Source: Sphingomonas oligoaromativorans (GTDB lineage Bacteria > Pseudomonadota > Alphaproteobacteria > Sphingomonadales > Sphingomonadaceae). Taken from it: a stretch of DNA of 64,000 bases. Every line of letters begins with the position of its first letter. Position 1 is the first letter of the stretch. The stretch is taken from contig NZ_JAASQK010000004.1 in the NCBI RefSeq assembly GCF_011762195.1, positions 62,001 through 126,000 of the forward strand, given 5' to 3'. A model generated the notes under the pieces. The model was given only the letters and a program-made list of their open reading frames with translations, was not told the origin of the DNA and did not search any database. Shown here piece after piece: positions 48,851 to 57,274 of the stretch. A program made the position numbers and the translations under genes.

Positions 48851-49594
48851 ATGGTGGTCATGTTCAGGCTCGAAACGGACGGCCCCGTCGCACGAGTCGT
48901 GATCGAACGGGGCGAAAAGCGGAACGCGATCCCGATCGCGGGCTGGAGTGTGCTGGAACGCGTCGTCGGCGAAGCCGCGGCATCCGATGCCAGGCTGGTG
49001 GTCATCACCTCGTCCGACCCGGAGAGTTTCTGCGCTGGCGCGGACCTGTCGGAATTTCCGATGCTGATGGAGGATGTGCGCAAGCGACACGTCTTCCGCG
49101 GCGCGATGGCGAGCGCGCTGTCCCGCATCCGGGCGGTCGGCAAGCCGACGGTGGCGGTGATCGAGGGCGGATGCTTCGGCGCGGGCGTGTCGCTGGCCAA
49201 TGCGTGCGACATGCGGATCGCCGGTCCGCGCGCGAGCTTCGCGATCACGCCGGCGCGGTTCGGCATCTCCTATCCGCAGCCGGATCTGGCGCGGCTCGCC
49301 GAGCTGGTCGGGCCGGGGCAGGCGGCGCGCCTCGTCTACGGCGCCGAGACGATCGACGCCACCGAGGCGCATCGCATCGGTCTGGTCGAGATGATCGATA
49401 CGTCGGATCGGATCGGCGAGGACATGATCGGCCGCATCGCGAGCAACGCGCCTTACAGCCTGTGCGCGCTCAAGGCGACGCTGGCGGGCCGCTGGGGCGT
49501 CGACAAGCGCTTCGACGACGCCTTCGCCTCGCCGGACTTCGCCGAGGGCTTCAAGGCGTTCAAGGCCGGCCGCAAGCCCGATTTCGCCGGATGA
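48851..49594 (+). CDS. crotonase-fold protein lacking hydratase glutamates
   Basis: 247 residues with the enoyl-CoA hydratase/isomerase fold: RLETDGPVARVVIERGEKRNA, the oxyanion-hole part SFCAGADLSEF and IEGGCFGAGVSLANACDMRIAG. In hydratases the second oxyanion loop is followed by Glu (GGxGxE); here that position is Ser114. The second Glu, in the FxxPExxLG element, is also missing (ITPARFG). So simple hydration of an enoyl-CoA is unlikely; an isomerase or decarboxylase-type role, or a non-catalytic one, fits better. ATG 48860 is an alternative start. It overlaps the next gene by ATGA. Confidence 0.78.
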   Translation: MVVMFRLETDGPVARVVIERGEKRNAIPIAGWSVLERVVGEAAASDARLVVITSSDPESFCAGADLSEFPMLMEDVRKRHVFRGAMASALSRIRAVGKPTVAVIEGGCFGAGVSLANACDMRIAGPRASFAITPARFGISYPQPDLARLAELVGPGQAARLVYGAETIDATEAHRIGLVEMIDTSDRIGEDMIGRIASNAPYSLCALKATLAGRWGVDKRFDDAFASPDFAEGFKAFKAGRKPDFAG

Positions 49595-50364
49595 CGACAC
49601 CGACCGGGGAAGCCTGGCAGGCGATCGGCGCGGAGCAGGCGGCGGGCGGCATGGTCATCATCGGCGACCATGCATCGGCTCATGTGCCCGAGGATGTGGA
49701 CCTCGGCATCGCGGCGGACGTGCTCACCCGCCATGTCGCGATCGATATCGGCGTGGCGCCGCTGGCCGAGGCGCTGTGCGACGCGCTCGGCTGCGACGCG
49801 ATCCTCGGCGGCGTGTCGCGCCTGGTGTGCGACTTCAACCGCGAGGAGGATGCGCCCGGTCTCTTCCCGATCGCCAGCGACGGCATCGCGATCCCCGGCA
49901 ATGCGCTGGACGAGGCGGGGCGCGAAGCGCGGCTGACCCGCTTTTTCCGGCCCTATCATGACGCGGTGGCGGCGCGGATCGCGCGGGCCGAGCCGGCGCT
50001 CCTGATCTCGCTGCACAGCTTCACGCCCCGGCTCGAAACCCACCCGGATCAGGCGCGGCCATGGCAGATCGGCATCCTCTACAACGAGGACGAGCGGGCG
50101 GCGCGCGTCGCCATCCCGCTGCTCAGGGCGACGGACATCGTGACCGGCGACAATGAGCCCTATTCGGGCCGCATCCTCAACGCGACGATGAACCGTCATG
50201 GCGAGGCGGCGGGCCTTCCCTATCTCGGCATCGAGGTCCGGCAGGATCTGATCGGGGATGCGGAGGGCGTGGCGCTCTGGGCGGAGCGGCTCGCGCCGGT
50301 GATCCGCGCGACGTGGGAAGCCATGGCGACGAGCGGGCATGACGCGGCCCGACGCCTTGCGTAA
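49591..50364 (+). CDS. N-formylglutamate amidohydrolase family protein
   Basis: 257 residues of the FGase family, zinc hydrolases that split N-formylglutamate (histidine breakdown) or related formyl amides. Motifs: VIIGDHASAHVPED, RLVCDFNREEDAPGLFP, LISLHSFTP and the metal-site region GDNEPYSGR, all family-typical. No hut genes are in the window, so the natural substrate is open. The start overlaps the crotonase stop (ATGA). Confidence 0.85.
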   Translation: MTTPTGEAWQAIGAEQAAGGMVIIGDHASAHVPEDVDLGIAADVLTRHVAIDIGVAPLAEALCDALGCDAILGGVSRLVCDFNREEDAPGLFPIASDGIAIPGNALDEAGREARLTRFFRPYHDAVAARIARAEPALLISLHSFTPRLETHPDQARPWQIGILYNEDERAARVAIPLLRATDIVTGDNEPYSGRILNATMNRHGEAAGLPYLGIEVRQDLIGDAEGVALWAERLAPVIRATWEAMATSGHDAARRLA

Positions 50365-50374
50365 GGAGGGCGTC

Positions 50375-50764
50375 ATGGCCCGTCCCTTTCTCCTCGCCTT
50401 GCTGTTCCTGACCCCGCTCGCGGCGTGCGACAAGGCGCCCGGCACCGGCTCGGGCAAACAGCCGGCCGCCACGGGTGCGCCGGCAGGCATCCCCTGCGCG
50501 CTCGATGGCGCCAGGGCTTTCGGGAACGGCTGTTCCGTGGAGCGCAGCACGACGCAGGAGGGGCTGGTGCTGGTCCTCCATCATCCCGACGGCGGCTTCC
50601 GTCGCCTGCTGGTGACGACCGACGGGCGCGGCGTGGTCGCAGCGGACGGATCGGAGCAGGCCAGCGTCGCGGTGGTCGGGCCGGGGATGATCGAGGTGGC
50701 GATCGGCGAGGACCGCTATCGCCTTCCCGCGACCGTGAAGGGGCAGGCGCTGCCGGCGCGATGA
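50375..50764 (+). CDS. small lipoprotein, unknown function
   Basis: 129 residues with a lipobox (LTPLAACDKAP) and Gly/Ala/Pro linker, then a compact beta-rich part (EGLVLVLHHPDGGFRRLLVTTDGRGVVAADG) with two Cys (PCALDGAR and GNGCSVER). ATG 50375 lies behind AAGGAGGG; ATG 50339 is an alternative 12 codons upstream. It overlaps the NAD(P)H-hydrate repair gene by 4 bases, but no functional link is apparent. Confidence 0.7.
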   Translation: MARPFLLALLFLTPLAACDKAPGTGSGKQPAATGAPAGIPCALDGARAFGNGCSVERSTTQEGLVLVLHHPDGGFRRLLVTTDGRGVVAADGSEQASVAVVGPGMIEVAIGEDRYRLPATVKGQALPAR

Positions 50765-52143
50765 GCGGCCGCCCGATCCTCACCGCAGCCGAAACGCGCG
50801 CCGCGGAAGAGGCGGTGATGGCACGCGGCGTCTCGGTATATGAATTGATGCGGCGCGCGGGTCGTGCCGTGGCGGATATCGCCTGGGATCGCTTCGGTCC
50901 GCTGGAGGCGCTGGTCGCGTGCGGGCCGGGCAATAATGGCGGCGACGGCTATGTGATCGCGGCCCGGCTGCACGAGCGCGGCGTGAAGGTGCGCGTGGCT
51001 GCGAGCGCGCCTCCGAAGACGGACGCGGCGCGCGAGGCCCGCGCGGCGTGGGGTGGGGCGGTGGAGGCGCTCTCCGAAGCCTCCCCGGCGCCGATCTTCA
51101 TCGATGCCTTGTTCGGCACCGGCCTGACGCGGGCGCTCGCCGACGAGATCGCCTCGCCCGCCCGGCGGCTGATGGAAGCCGCGCGTCACCGGGTCGCAGT
51201 CGACCTGCCGAGCGGGATCGGGACGGATGACGGCGCGGTGCTGACCGAGTTGCCGGCCGCCCATCTGACGGTCGCGCTGGGGGCGCTCAAGCGGGCGCAT
51301 CGGCTGATGCCGGCGGCGGCGCTGTGCGGAGCGGTGACGGTGGCGGATATCGGCCTCGACCTCGCACACGACGCAGATACCCCATGTGAGATCGCCCGGC
51401 CGCGCCTGCCCGAGCCGGGGTTCGAGAGCCACAAATATAGTCGCGGCAAGGTGCTGGTCGTCGCGGGCGCGATGCCGGGAGCGACCCTGCTTTCCGCGAT
51501 GGCGGCACAGCGGGCGGGGGCGGGCTATGTCGAGCTTCTCGGCAATCCCGGCGAGGCGCCGCCGCACGCGCTGGTCCGCCGCGCATGGGACGACGGGGCT
51601 CTGGGGGACAAGCGGATCGGCGCGATGATCGTCGGGCCGGGGCTGGGCAACGATGCCGAGGCGGAGCGGCGGCTGCGTCTCGCGCTCAACACGGGCAAAC
51701 CGCTGGTGCTCGACGCCGACGCCCTGACGCTGCTCGCGCGGCAGGGGGCGGAGCGGGTGGGAGCCCCGGCGGTGCTCACGCCCCATGCCGGCGAATTCCA
51801 GCGGCTGTTCGGCGATATGCCGGGCTCGGCGCTCGACAAGGCGCGCGAGGGGGCGCGGCGGATCGGCGCGATGCTGCTGCTCAAGGGCGCGTGTACGGTC
51901 GTCGCGCATCCCGATGGGCGTGCGGCGATCGGGGCTCCGGCACCGGCCTGGCTGGCGAGCGCGGGGACGGGGGACGTGCTGGCGGGCATCCTCGGCACGC
52001 TGCTTGCCCAGATGGACGATCCCTTCGAAGCGGCGCAAGGCGCGGTGTGGCTGCACAGCGAGGCGGCGCGGCGCGCGGGGCCGGTGCTGATCGCGGACGA
52101 CCTCATCGCGCATCTGCCGGGCGTGGTGGCAGACTGCCTCTAA
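50761..52143 (+). CDS. nnr: bifunctional NAD(P)H-hydrate epimerase/dehydratase
   Basis: Repairs damaged (hydrated) NADH and NADPH. The 460-residue fusion has the N-terminal epimerase domain (YjeF_N; ALVACGPGNNGGDGYVIAARL, VDLPSGIGTDDG) and the C-terminal ADP-dependent dehydratase domain (SHKYSRGKVLVVAG, LTPHAGEFQRLFG, LLLKGACTVVAHPDG and SAGTGDVLAGILG with the catalytic Asp). Both active-site motifs look intact. The start overlaps the lipoprotein stop (ATGA). Confidence 0.93.
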   Translation: MSGRPILTAAETRAAEEAVMARGVSVYELMRRAGRAVADIAWDRFGPLEALVACGPGNNGGDGYVIAARLHERGVKVRVAASAPPKTDAAREARAAWGGAVEALSEASPAPIFIDALFGTGLTRALADEIASPARRLMEAARHRVAVDLPSGIGTDDGAVLTELPAAHLTVALGALKRAHRLMPAAALCGAVTVADIGLDLAHDADTPCEIARPRLPEPGFESHKYSRGKVLVVAGAMPGATLLSAMAAQRAGAGYVELLGNPGEAPPHALVRRAWDDGALGDKRIGAMIVGPGLGNDAEAERRLRLALNTGKPLVLDADALTLLARQGAERVGAPAVLTPHAGEFQRLFGDMPGSALDKAREGARRIGAMLLLKGACTVVAHPDGRAAIGAPAPAWLASAGTGDVLAGILGTLLAQMDDPFEAAQGAVWLHSEAARRAGPVLIADDLIAHLPGVVADCL

Positions 52144-52186
52144 GCTTGCCGCGCACGGCGAAATGGGGGAAAGCGCGCGTCATCTT

Positions 52187-53380
52187 ATGACTGACGATCT
52201 TATCCTCCGCCTCGCCGCGCGCGGTGACGGCATGACCGCCGATGGCCGCACCATCCCCTTCGCGGCCCCCGGCGATCGTGTGTCGGCCGGCGGTTCGATC
52301 GAACCCGGTCCGCATCACCAGACGCCGCCTTGTCGCCACTTCCCGACCTGCGGCGGCTGCACGCTCCAGCATGTCGACGACGCGGCCTATACGACCTATC
52401 TGGTCGAGCGCGTGGCCGGTGCGCTGGCGACGCAGGGGCTGAAAGCAGAGATCGCGGCACCCCATCTCTCCGCGCCGCGCACGCGCCGGCGGGCGTCGCT
52501 CAGGGCGGAACGGTTCGGCAGGAAGATCCTGCTCGGCTTCAACGAGGGGCAGAGCCGCAAGGTCGTCGATCTGGCGGAGTGCTGGATTTTGGCGCCCGAG
52601 CTGTTCGCGCTGCTCCAGCCGCTGCGGGGCCTACTGGCGAAGTTCATCGCCGACAAGCGGACGGCAGGCGTCGAGCTGGCGCTGACCGATCAGGGCATCG
52701 ACCTGCTGCTCAGCGGTTTCGAGGCCGAGGGGCTCGCCGCGATCGAGGCGATCAACGCGTTTGCCGAGACGCACCGCCTCGCGCGCGTCTCGATCGACAG
52801 CGGCTATGGCGCGGAAGCCCGGTGGGAGCCGCAGCCGGTGACGGTGACGCTCGGCGGCGTCGCGGTAGGGTTGCCGGCGGGTGGCTTCCTCCAGGCGACG
52901 GCGGATGGCGAGGCGGCGTTGCTCGCGGCGGTGCGCGAGGGCGTGGGCGATGCGAAGATCATCGCCGATCTTTTCGCGGGGCTCGGCACCTTTGCCCTGC
53001 CGCTCTCCGCCTCCGCGCGAGTGCTGGCGGCGGAGGGCGCGCGCGATGCGATCCTCTCGCTCAAGGCTGCCGCTGGACGGGCCGGACGGCAGGTCGTCGC
53101 CGATCATCGCGATCTGTTCCGCAGGCCCTATACGGCGGCCGAACTGTCGCGCTTCGACGCGGTGGTGCTCGATCCTCCGCGTGCCGGGGCGAAAGAGCAG
53201 GCGGCCGAACTCGCCAAGGCCACGACGAAGCGCATCGCCTATGTCTCCTGCAACCCTGCGACCTTCGCGCGTGACGCGAGGATGCTGGTGGATGGTGGGT
53301 GGCGGCTGGAGTGGGTGAAACCCGTCGGCCAGTTCCGCTGGACGACGCATGTGGAGCTGGCCTCCGCCTTCACGCGCTGA
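52187..53380 (+). CDS. 23S rRNA (uracil-C5) methyltransferase, RlmD-like
   Basis: 397 residues of the RNA m5U methyltransferase family. A 4Fe-4S site is seen in PPCRHFPTCGGCTLQHV with a fourth Cys in AECWIL. The SAM-binding motif is IADLFAGLGTFALPLS, with LDPPRAGAKEQ and the catalytic Cys motif YVSCNPATFARDA. The N-terminal TRAM domain is short or degenerate. ATG 52187 is chosen over ATG 52163 because it opens directly into the domain. RlmD, RlmC and RumA-like proteins cannot be separated with certainty here. Confidence 0.85.
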   Translation: MTDDLILRLAARGDGMTADGRTIPFAAPGDRVSAGGSIEPGPHHQTPPCRHFPTCGGCTLQHVDDAAYTTYLVERVAGALATQGLKAEIAAPHLSAPRTRRRASLRAERFGRKILLGFNEGQSRKVVDLAECWILAPELFALLQPLRGLLAKFIADKRTAGVELALTDQGIDLLLSGFEAEGLAAIEAINAFAETHRLARVSIDSGYGAEARWEPQPVTVTLGGVAVGLPAGGFLQATADGEAALLAAVREGVGDAKIIADLFAGLGTFALPLSASARVLAAEGARDAILSLKAAAGRAGRQVVADHRDLFRRPYTAAELSRFDAVVLDPPRAGAKEQAAELAKATTKRIAYVSCNPATFARDARMLVDGGWRLEWVKPVGQFRWTTHVELASAFTR

Positions 53381-53393
53381 GATACGCCATGGT

Positions 53394-53519
53394 CGTCATC
53401 CCGGCGGAGGCCGGGATCCATACGCGCAGCGTTCGGGGCCGGATGCTGTGTCTGCACAAACTGGACGGTGATGCGGCACGCGCAGCACTGAATGGATCCC
53501 GGCCTCCGCCGGGATGACG
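53394..53519. repeat. intergenic inverted repeat with perfect 28-bp arms (element A)
   Basis: Arms at 53394-53421 and 53492-53519 are perfect reverse complements, separated by 70 bases. Each arm contains its own 6-bp palindrome (CCCGGC...GCCGGG). The centre has no ORF. A related, more diverged element lies at 57275-57372. Both stand between convergent genes. This looks like a mobile palindromic or REP-like sequence common between genes of sphingomonads. Confidence 0.8.
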
Positions 53520-53555
53520 AAGAAGGTGGCAGGCAATTACGGCAACGGCACACGG

Positions 53556-53592
53556 AAAAAAGGCGCCGGCCTCGCGGTCGGCGCCCTTTTCT
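53556..53592. terminator. bidirectional intrinsic terminator
   Basis: AAAAAA, then a 10-bp stem (53562-53571 with 53576-53585, one G-T pair), loop TCGC, and CTTTTCTT. It can end both the rlmD-like transcript and the convergent deoxyhypusine-synthase-like transcript. Confidence 0.85.
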
Positions 53593-53617
53593 TGTACCCC
53601 GCGAAGGGGCTCACCGA

Positions 53618-54679
53618 TCAGTCGTCGGCGAACATCTTCGAGAAGGCGCGCTTCTCGCGGTTGCGCCAGTGGCCGCGGTGATAGGCGTCGGAGGCCAGCA
53701 GCGGCATCACCGAGGTCGCCTCGGCATAGACCATCTGCTCGAGCGCGGTCGAAACCTTGCCCCACGAAGCCGCTTCCTGAAGCGTCGAGGAGGAGCAGGC
53801 GCCGTCACGCACGTCGGCGACGGTGATCTGCACCGCATACTTGTGGACCTCGACATCGTCATGGCCGAGAATCTCGGCGCAGACCACGGTATCCTGCACG
53901 AAGTTCTTCGGCACGCCGCCGCCGATCATGAGCAGGCCGGTGGTGCCCGCCTTGATCTTGATATCGGTCAGTTCGCGGAAGTCGGCGATCGAGTCGATGG
54001 TGAGGTAGGGCTTGCCCGCCTTCATCGCGTCGACCTGGTGCTTCACGAGGCCGAAGCCGGCCGACGAGTCGGTGAAGGCCGGGCAGAAGATCGGCACGTC
54101 ATGCTCGTAGGCGAGCTTGACGAGGCTGTTCTCCTTCTTGCCGTGCTCGACGAGATACTTGCCCATCGCGCGGATGAAGGCGCGCGACGAATAAGCCTTC
54201 ACCGGCAGGCTCTCGGCGATCTCGAAGATCGTGTGGTCGACGTTCTGGAGCGCGACCTCATCGATGTAGGTATCGTAGATGCGATCGATGTAGAGCGAGC
54301 GCAGCGTGTCGTCGTCGGGGATTTCCTTCGCCTGATAATGCTTGTGGCCAAGGCCCTCGAAGAAATCCATGTCGACGATGGTGGCGCCGGTCGCGACGAC
54401 CGCGTCCACCATGTTGTTGCGGATCAGCTCGGCATAGAGGTCCATGCAGCCGCCGGCCGAGGTGGAGCCCGCGATCACGAGGACGACCGAGCAATCCTTG
54501 TCGGCGAGCATCTGGTTGTAGATGTCGGTCGCACGGCCGAGATCGCGCGAGGTGAAGCTCATCTTCTTCATGGCATCGACGATCGGGCGCGCGTCGAAGC
54601 TCGTGATGTCGACATGCTCCACGACGGTGGAGAGCAGCTCCGCCTTGCGGGTGTCGTTGATCGGGCTTTCGGTGTTCAT
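53618..54679 (-). CDS. deoxyhypusine-synthase-like protein
   Basis: 353 residues clearly homologous to deoxyhypusine synthase, which in eukaryotes and archaea moves the aminobutyl group of spermidine to a Lys of eIF5A. Bacteria have no eIF5A, so the acceptor here must differ, possibly a diamine such as putrescine, giving homospermidine. The catalytic Lys is kept (EAASWGKV, Lys308), as is the NAD site (LVIAGSTSAGG, VATGAT, MIGGGVPKN). In the human enzyme the GGGVxK stretch is followed by His-His; here it is Asn-Phe, so substrate handling may be changed. It lies 83 bases downstream of a PLP decarboxylase. ATG 54679; an extension of eight codons upstream is possible. Confidence 0.85.
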   Translation of the reverse strand: MNTESPINDTRKAELLSTVVEHVDITSFDARPIVDAMKKMSFTSRDLGRATDIYNQMLADKDCSVVLVIAGSTSAGGCMDLYAELIRNNMVDAVVATGATIVDMDFFEGLGHKHYQAKEIPDDDTLRSLYIDRIYDTYIDEVALQNVDHTIFEIAESLPVKAYSSRAFIRAMGKYLVEHGKKENSLVKLAYEHDVPIFCPAFTDSSAGFGLVKHQVDAMKAGKPYLTIDSIADFRELTDIKIKAGTTGLLMIGGGVPKNFVQDTVVCAEILGHDDVEVHKYAVQITVADVRDGACSSSTLQEAASWGKVSTALEQMVYAEATSVMPLLASDAYHRGHWRNREKRAFSKMFADD

Positions 54680-54762
54680 GAGGGAGGCACTCCGCGAATG
54701 CATAGAACCCGGCGCGGGCCGAAGCCTGCGCCGGGGTTAGGGATGATTGTTGGCCGAAGCCC

Positions 54763-55953
54763 TTACAGCTTGATGACGCGCCCGGCCAGCTTCGCCGGTT
54801 CGGCAAGCTCGATGTAGAGGCTGGCCATCGGCTCGTCCTCCACGATCACCGTCTCGCCGTTGGTGAAGCCGTTGAACGCGGTGCGCATGGCGGAGCCATA
54901 GGCGCCGAGCATACCGATCTCGATATAGTCGCCCGGCTGCACGTCGGCGGGCAGCTCGAACGGGCCGGCCATGCGATCCATGTCGTCGCAGGTCGGGCCG
55001 TAGAAGCTGAAACCGATCGTCTTGGCGTGGCTCTCCGGCTCGCGCAGCAGCGCGACGGGAAAGCGCCAGCCGATATGCGCGGCATCGAACAGCGCGCCAT
55101 AGGCGCCATCGTTGATGTAGAGTTCGTCACCACGACGACGCTCGACGCGGACCAGCACCGAGGCATATTCCGCCGACAGAGCACGGCCCGGCTCGCACCA
55201 CAGCTCGGCCGAATAGCTCACCGGCAGGCTCTCGAAGCCTTCGTGGATGACGTGGAAATACTGTTCCAGCGCCACCGGCTCCATGCCCGGATAGACCGAT
55301 GGGAAGCCGCCGCCGACATCGACGACGTCCACGGTGACGGCCGCCGACACGATCGCCGCGCGGACGCGGGTGAGCGCCTCGGCATAGGCCGCCGGGCTCA
55401 TCGCCTGCGAACCGACATGGAAGCAGATGCCGAGCGCATCGGCCACCTGGCGGGTCGCCATGAGGAGCGGGGCGGCATCGGCCAGATCGACGCCGAACTT
55501 CGACGCGAGGCTGAGCTTCGAATGATCCGAGGAGACGCGCAGACGCACGCAAAGCGTCAGGTCGGTCGCGCCGTTGGTGGCGCGGACGATCTTGTCCAGC
55601 TCTTCCTGGCTATCGAGCGAGAAGGTGCGCACGCCATGCGTGAAATACGCCTCGGCGATGGCTTCCTCGGCCTTCACCGGGTGCATGAAGCAGAGCGTCG
55701 CTTCCGGCAGCGTGTCATGCACGAGCCGGACCTCGGCGATCGAGGCCACGTCGTAATGCGTGACTCCACCTTCCCACAGATTGAGAAGGAGATCGGGCGA
55801 GGGGTTCGCCTTCACCGCATAGAGCGACCGACCCGGAAACTTCTCCGTGAAGAAGCGGGCGGCACGCTGGGCGGCGTGCGGACGAACGAGCGTGACCGGC
55901 TGAACCGGACGGAGGGACGAAGCTACCCCCAGCGCGCTATGGTGCTTGTGCAA
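54763..55953 (-). CDS. PLP-dependent ornithine/lysine-type decarboxylase (alanine-racemase fold)
   Basis: 396-residue fold-III decarboxylase, expected to make putrescine (or cadaverine). PLP Lys is in SLYAVKANPSP, with HVGSQAMSP, VDVGGGFPSVYPG, WCEPGRAL and the second-subunit active-site GPTCDDMDRM. The start is probably TTG 55953, because GGAGG lies nine bases upstream on the minus strand; ATG 55983 is ten codons farther and has no such site. Downstream is the deoxyhypusine-synthase-like gene, so both likely serve polyamine synthesis. Confidence 0.88.
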   Translation of the reverse strand: MHKHHSALGVASSLRPVQPVTLVRPHAAQRAARFFTEKFPGRSLYAVKANPSPDLLLNLWEGGVTHYDVASIAEVRLVHDTLPEATLCFMHPVKAEEAIAEAYFTHGVRTFSLDSQEELDKIVRATNGATDLTLCVRLRVSSDHSKLSLASKFGVDLADAAPLLMATRQVADALGICFHVGSQAMSPAAYAEALTRVRAAIVSAAVTVDVVDVGGGFPSVYPGMEPVALEQYFHVIHEGFESLPVSYSAELWCEPGRALSAEYASVLVRVERRRGDELYINDGAYGALFDAAHIGWRFPVALLREPESHAKTIGFSFYGPTCDDMDRMAGPFELPADVQPGDYIEIGMLGAYGSAMRTAFNGFTNGETVIVEDEPMASLYIELAEPAKLAGRVIKL

Positions 55954-55962
55954 TTCAAGGGA

Positions 55963-55967
55963 CCTCC
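55963..55967 (-). promoter_or_regulatory. ribosome-binding site favouring the TTG start of the decarboxylase
   Basis: GGAGG on the minus strand, nine bases before TTG 55953. It lies inside the reading frame that would begin at ATG 55983, arguing for the shorter protein. Confidence 0.6.
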
Positions 55968-56002
55968 AAGTGCCTAACGGCATACGTTGACGAAAAGCTG
56001 CC

Positions 56003-57088
56003 TTGCGGTTGGAAGTCCCATGGGGCAGCGAGGGGCGCGATATACGGATCACGGAACCCCCTGTAAAGTCCCCTCTGAAGCCCCTCGAAAACCCCCGGAG
56101 AACGGCCATTTTTCGCGACGAATCCACCAAGATTGAAGGCGCCCGGCTTCCGACGATTTCGGGCATCCGCGCGGCCGCCCTCGCTCTGGCGCCCGTGGGC
56201 GTCAAAACGCCGCTTATCCAGGCCGAAATCCGGGGCGAGTCGGTCTTCATCAAGGCCGAATGCCTCCAGCGCACCGGGAGCTTCAAACTGCGGGGCGCGT
56301 GGTGGCGCCTGTCCTCCATTCCCGAGGCGGATCGTGCGGCGGGCGTGGTGGCTTTCTCGTCCGGCAATCATGCGCAGGGCGTCGCGTGGGCGGCACAGAG
56401 GCTGGGGATGCCCGCGGTGATCGTGATGCCGGCCGACGCTCCGGCGGCCAAGGTCGCTGGCACGCGCGCGAGCGGGGCGGAGATCGTCTTCTATGACCGG
56501 CTGACCGAAAGCCGCGAGGCGATCGCCGCGAAGCTGGCGGAGGAACGCGGCGCGGTGCTGGTGCCGAGCTTCGATGATCCGTGGATCGTCGAGGGGCAGG
56601 GCACGGCGGGGCTGGAGATCGTGGAGCAATATCGCGCGGCAACCGGCCGCGAGGCCGAGCGGATCGCGGTCTGTTGCGGAGGCGGGGGGCTGTCGTCGGG
56701 CATCTCGCTCGGTGCGCCGGACGCGGAGATCGTGGTGGTGGAGCCCGAGGGCTGGGACGATATGGGTGCGTCGCTTCGTCGGGGCGAGATCGTGCCGGTC
56801 GGGCCGAACCCGCCGGCCACCGCGTGCGACGCGCTCCAGACGCTGCGCGTGGCGCCGCTGACCTTCGGCATCCTGGAGGGGCGTGGCGCGATTGGCGTGG
56901 CCGTGAGCGAGGCCGAGGTGGCGACGGCGATGCGCTTCGCCTTCGAGCGGCTCAAGATCGTGGCGGAGCCCGGCGGCGCGGTGGCGCTGGCGGCGGCGCT
57001 GGCGGGCAAGGTGCCGCTTCAGGGCACCGTGCTGCTGGTGTCGGGCGGGAATGTCGATCCGGCGCGCTTCCGGGAGCTGACGGCGTGA
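56003..57088 (+). CDS. threonine/serine dehydratase-like PLP enzyme
   Basis: Fold-II PLP enzyme related to threonine dehydratase and serine racemase. PLP Lys is in TGSFKLRGAWW, the Ser/Asn loop in FSSGNHAQGVAWAAQRLG, and the phosphate loop in CCGGGGLSSGIS. There is no C-terminal ACT-like regulatory domain, so it is of the catabolic or racemase type. The start is unclear: the frame opens at TTG 56003, but homology-like sequence begins near residue 50, and GGAG lies seven bases before an ATT at 56108. The region before 56108 also holds the divergent promoter to the decarboxylase. Confidence 0.82.
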   Translation: MRLEVPWGSEGRDIRITEPPVKSPLKPLENPRRTAIFRDESTKIEGARLPTISGIRAAALALAPVGVKTPLIQAEIRGESVFIKAECLQRTGSFKLRGAWWRLSSIPEADRAAGVVAFSSGNHAQGVAWAAQRLGMPAVIVMPADAPAAKVAGTRASGAEIVFYDRLTESREAIAAKLAEERGAVLVPSFDDPWIVEGQGTAGLEIVEQYRAATGREAERIAVCCGGGGLSSGISLGAPDAEIVVVEPEGWDDMGASLRRGEIVPVGPNPPATACDALQTLRVAPLTFGILEGRGAIGVAVSEAEVATAMRFAFERLKIVAEPGGAVALAAALAGKVPLQGTVLLVSGGNVDPARFRELTA

Positions 57089-57264
57089 CGCTCGGTGGAG
57101 GCCTCTTCAGCTTCGCGCTGAGTCTCGCGATGCTGGCGGCGTTCGCGCTCGCCATCGCCGGGGTGATGCTGATCGTGAAACGGAAGGAGCGTCAGCGCGG
57201 CCTGTTGATGATCGGGGTCAGCGTGGTGCTGGTGCTGAACGTGCTGATCTGGATCTGGCCCTGA
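57085..57264 (+). CDS. small two-helix membrane protein
   Basis: 59 residues with two membrane helices (FSFALSLAMLAAFALAIAGV and LLMIGVSVVLVLNVLIWIW) joined by a basic loop KRKERQRG. The GTG start overlaps the dehydratase stop by four bases (GTGA). Function unknown; the coupling suggests it is a real gene. Confidence 0.6.
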   Translation: MTLGGGLFSFALSLAMLAAFALAIAGVMLIVKRKERQRGLLMIGVSVVLVLNVLIWIWP

Positions 57265-57274
57265 ACCGAAGCTT

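Noticed and set aside
52280-52310. GGTTCGATC pattern like a tRNA T-arm
   Set aside because: Inside the RNA methyltransferase coding region; no acceptor or anticodon stem around it.
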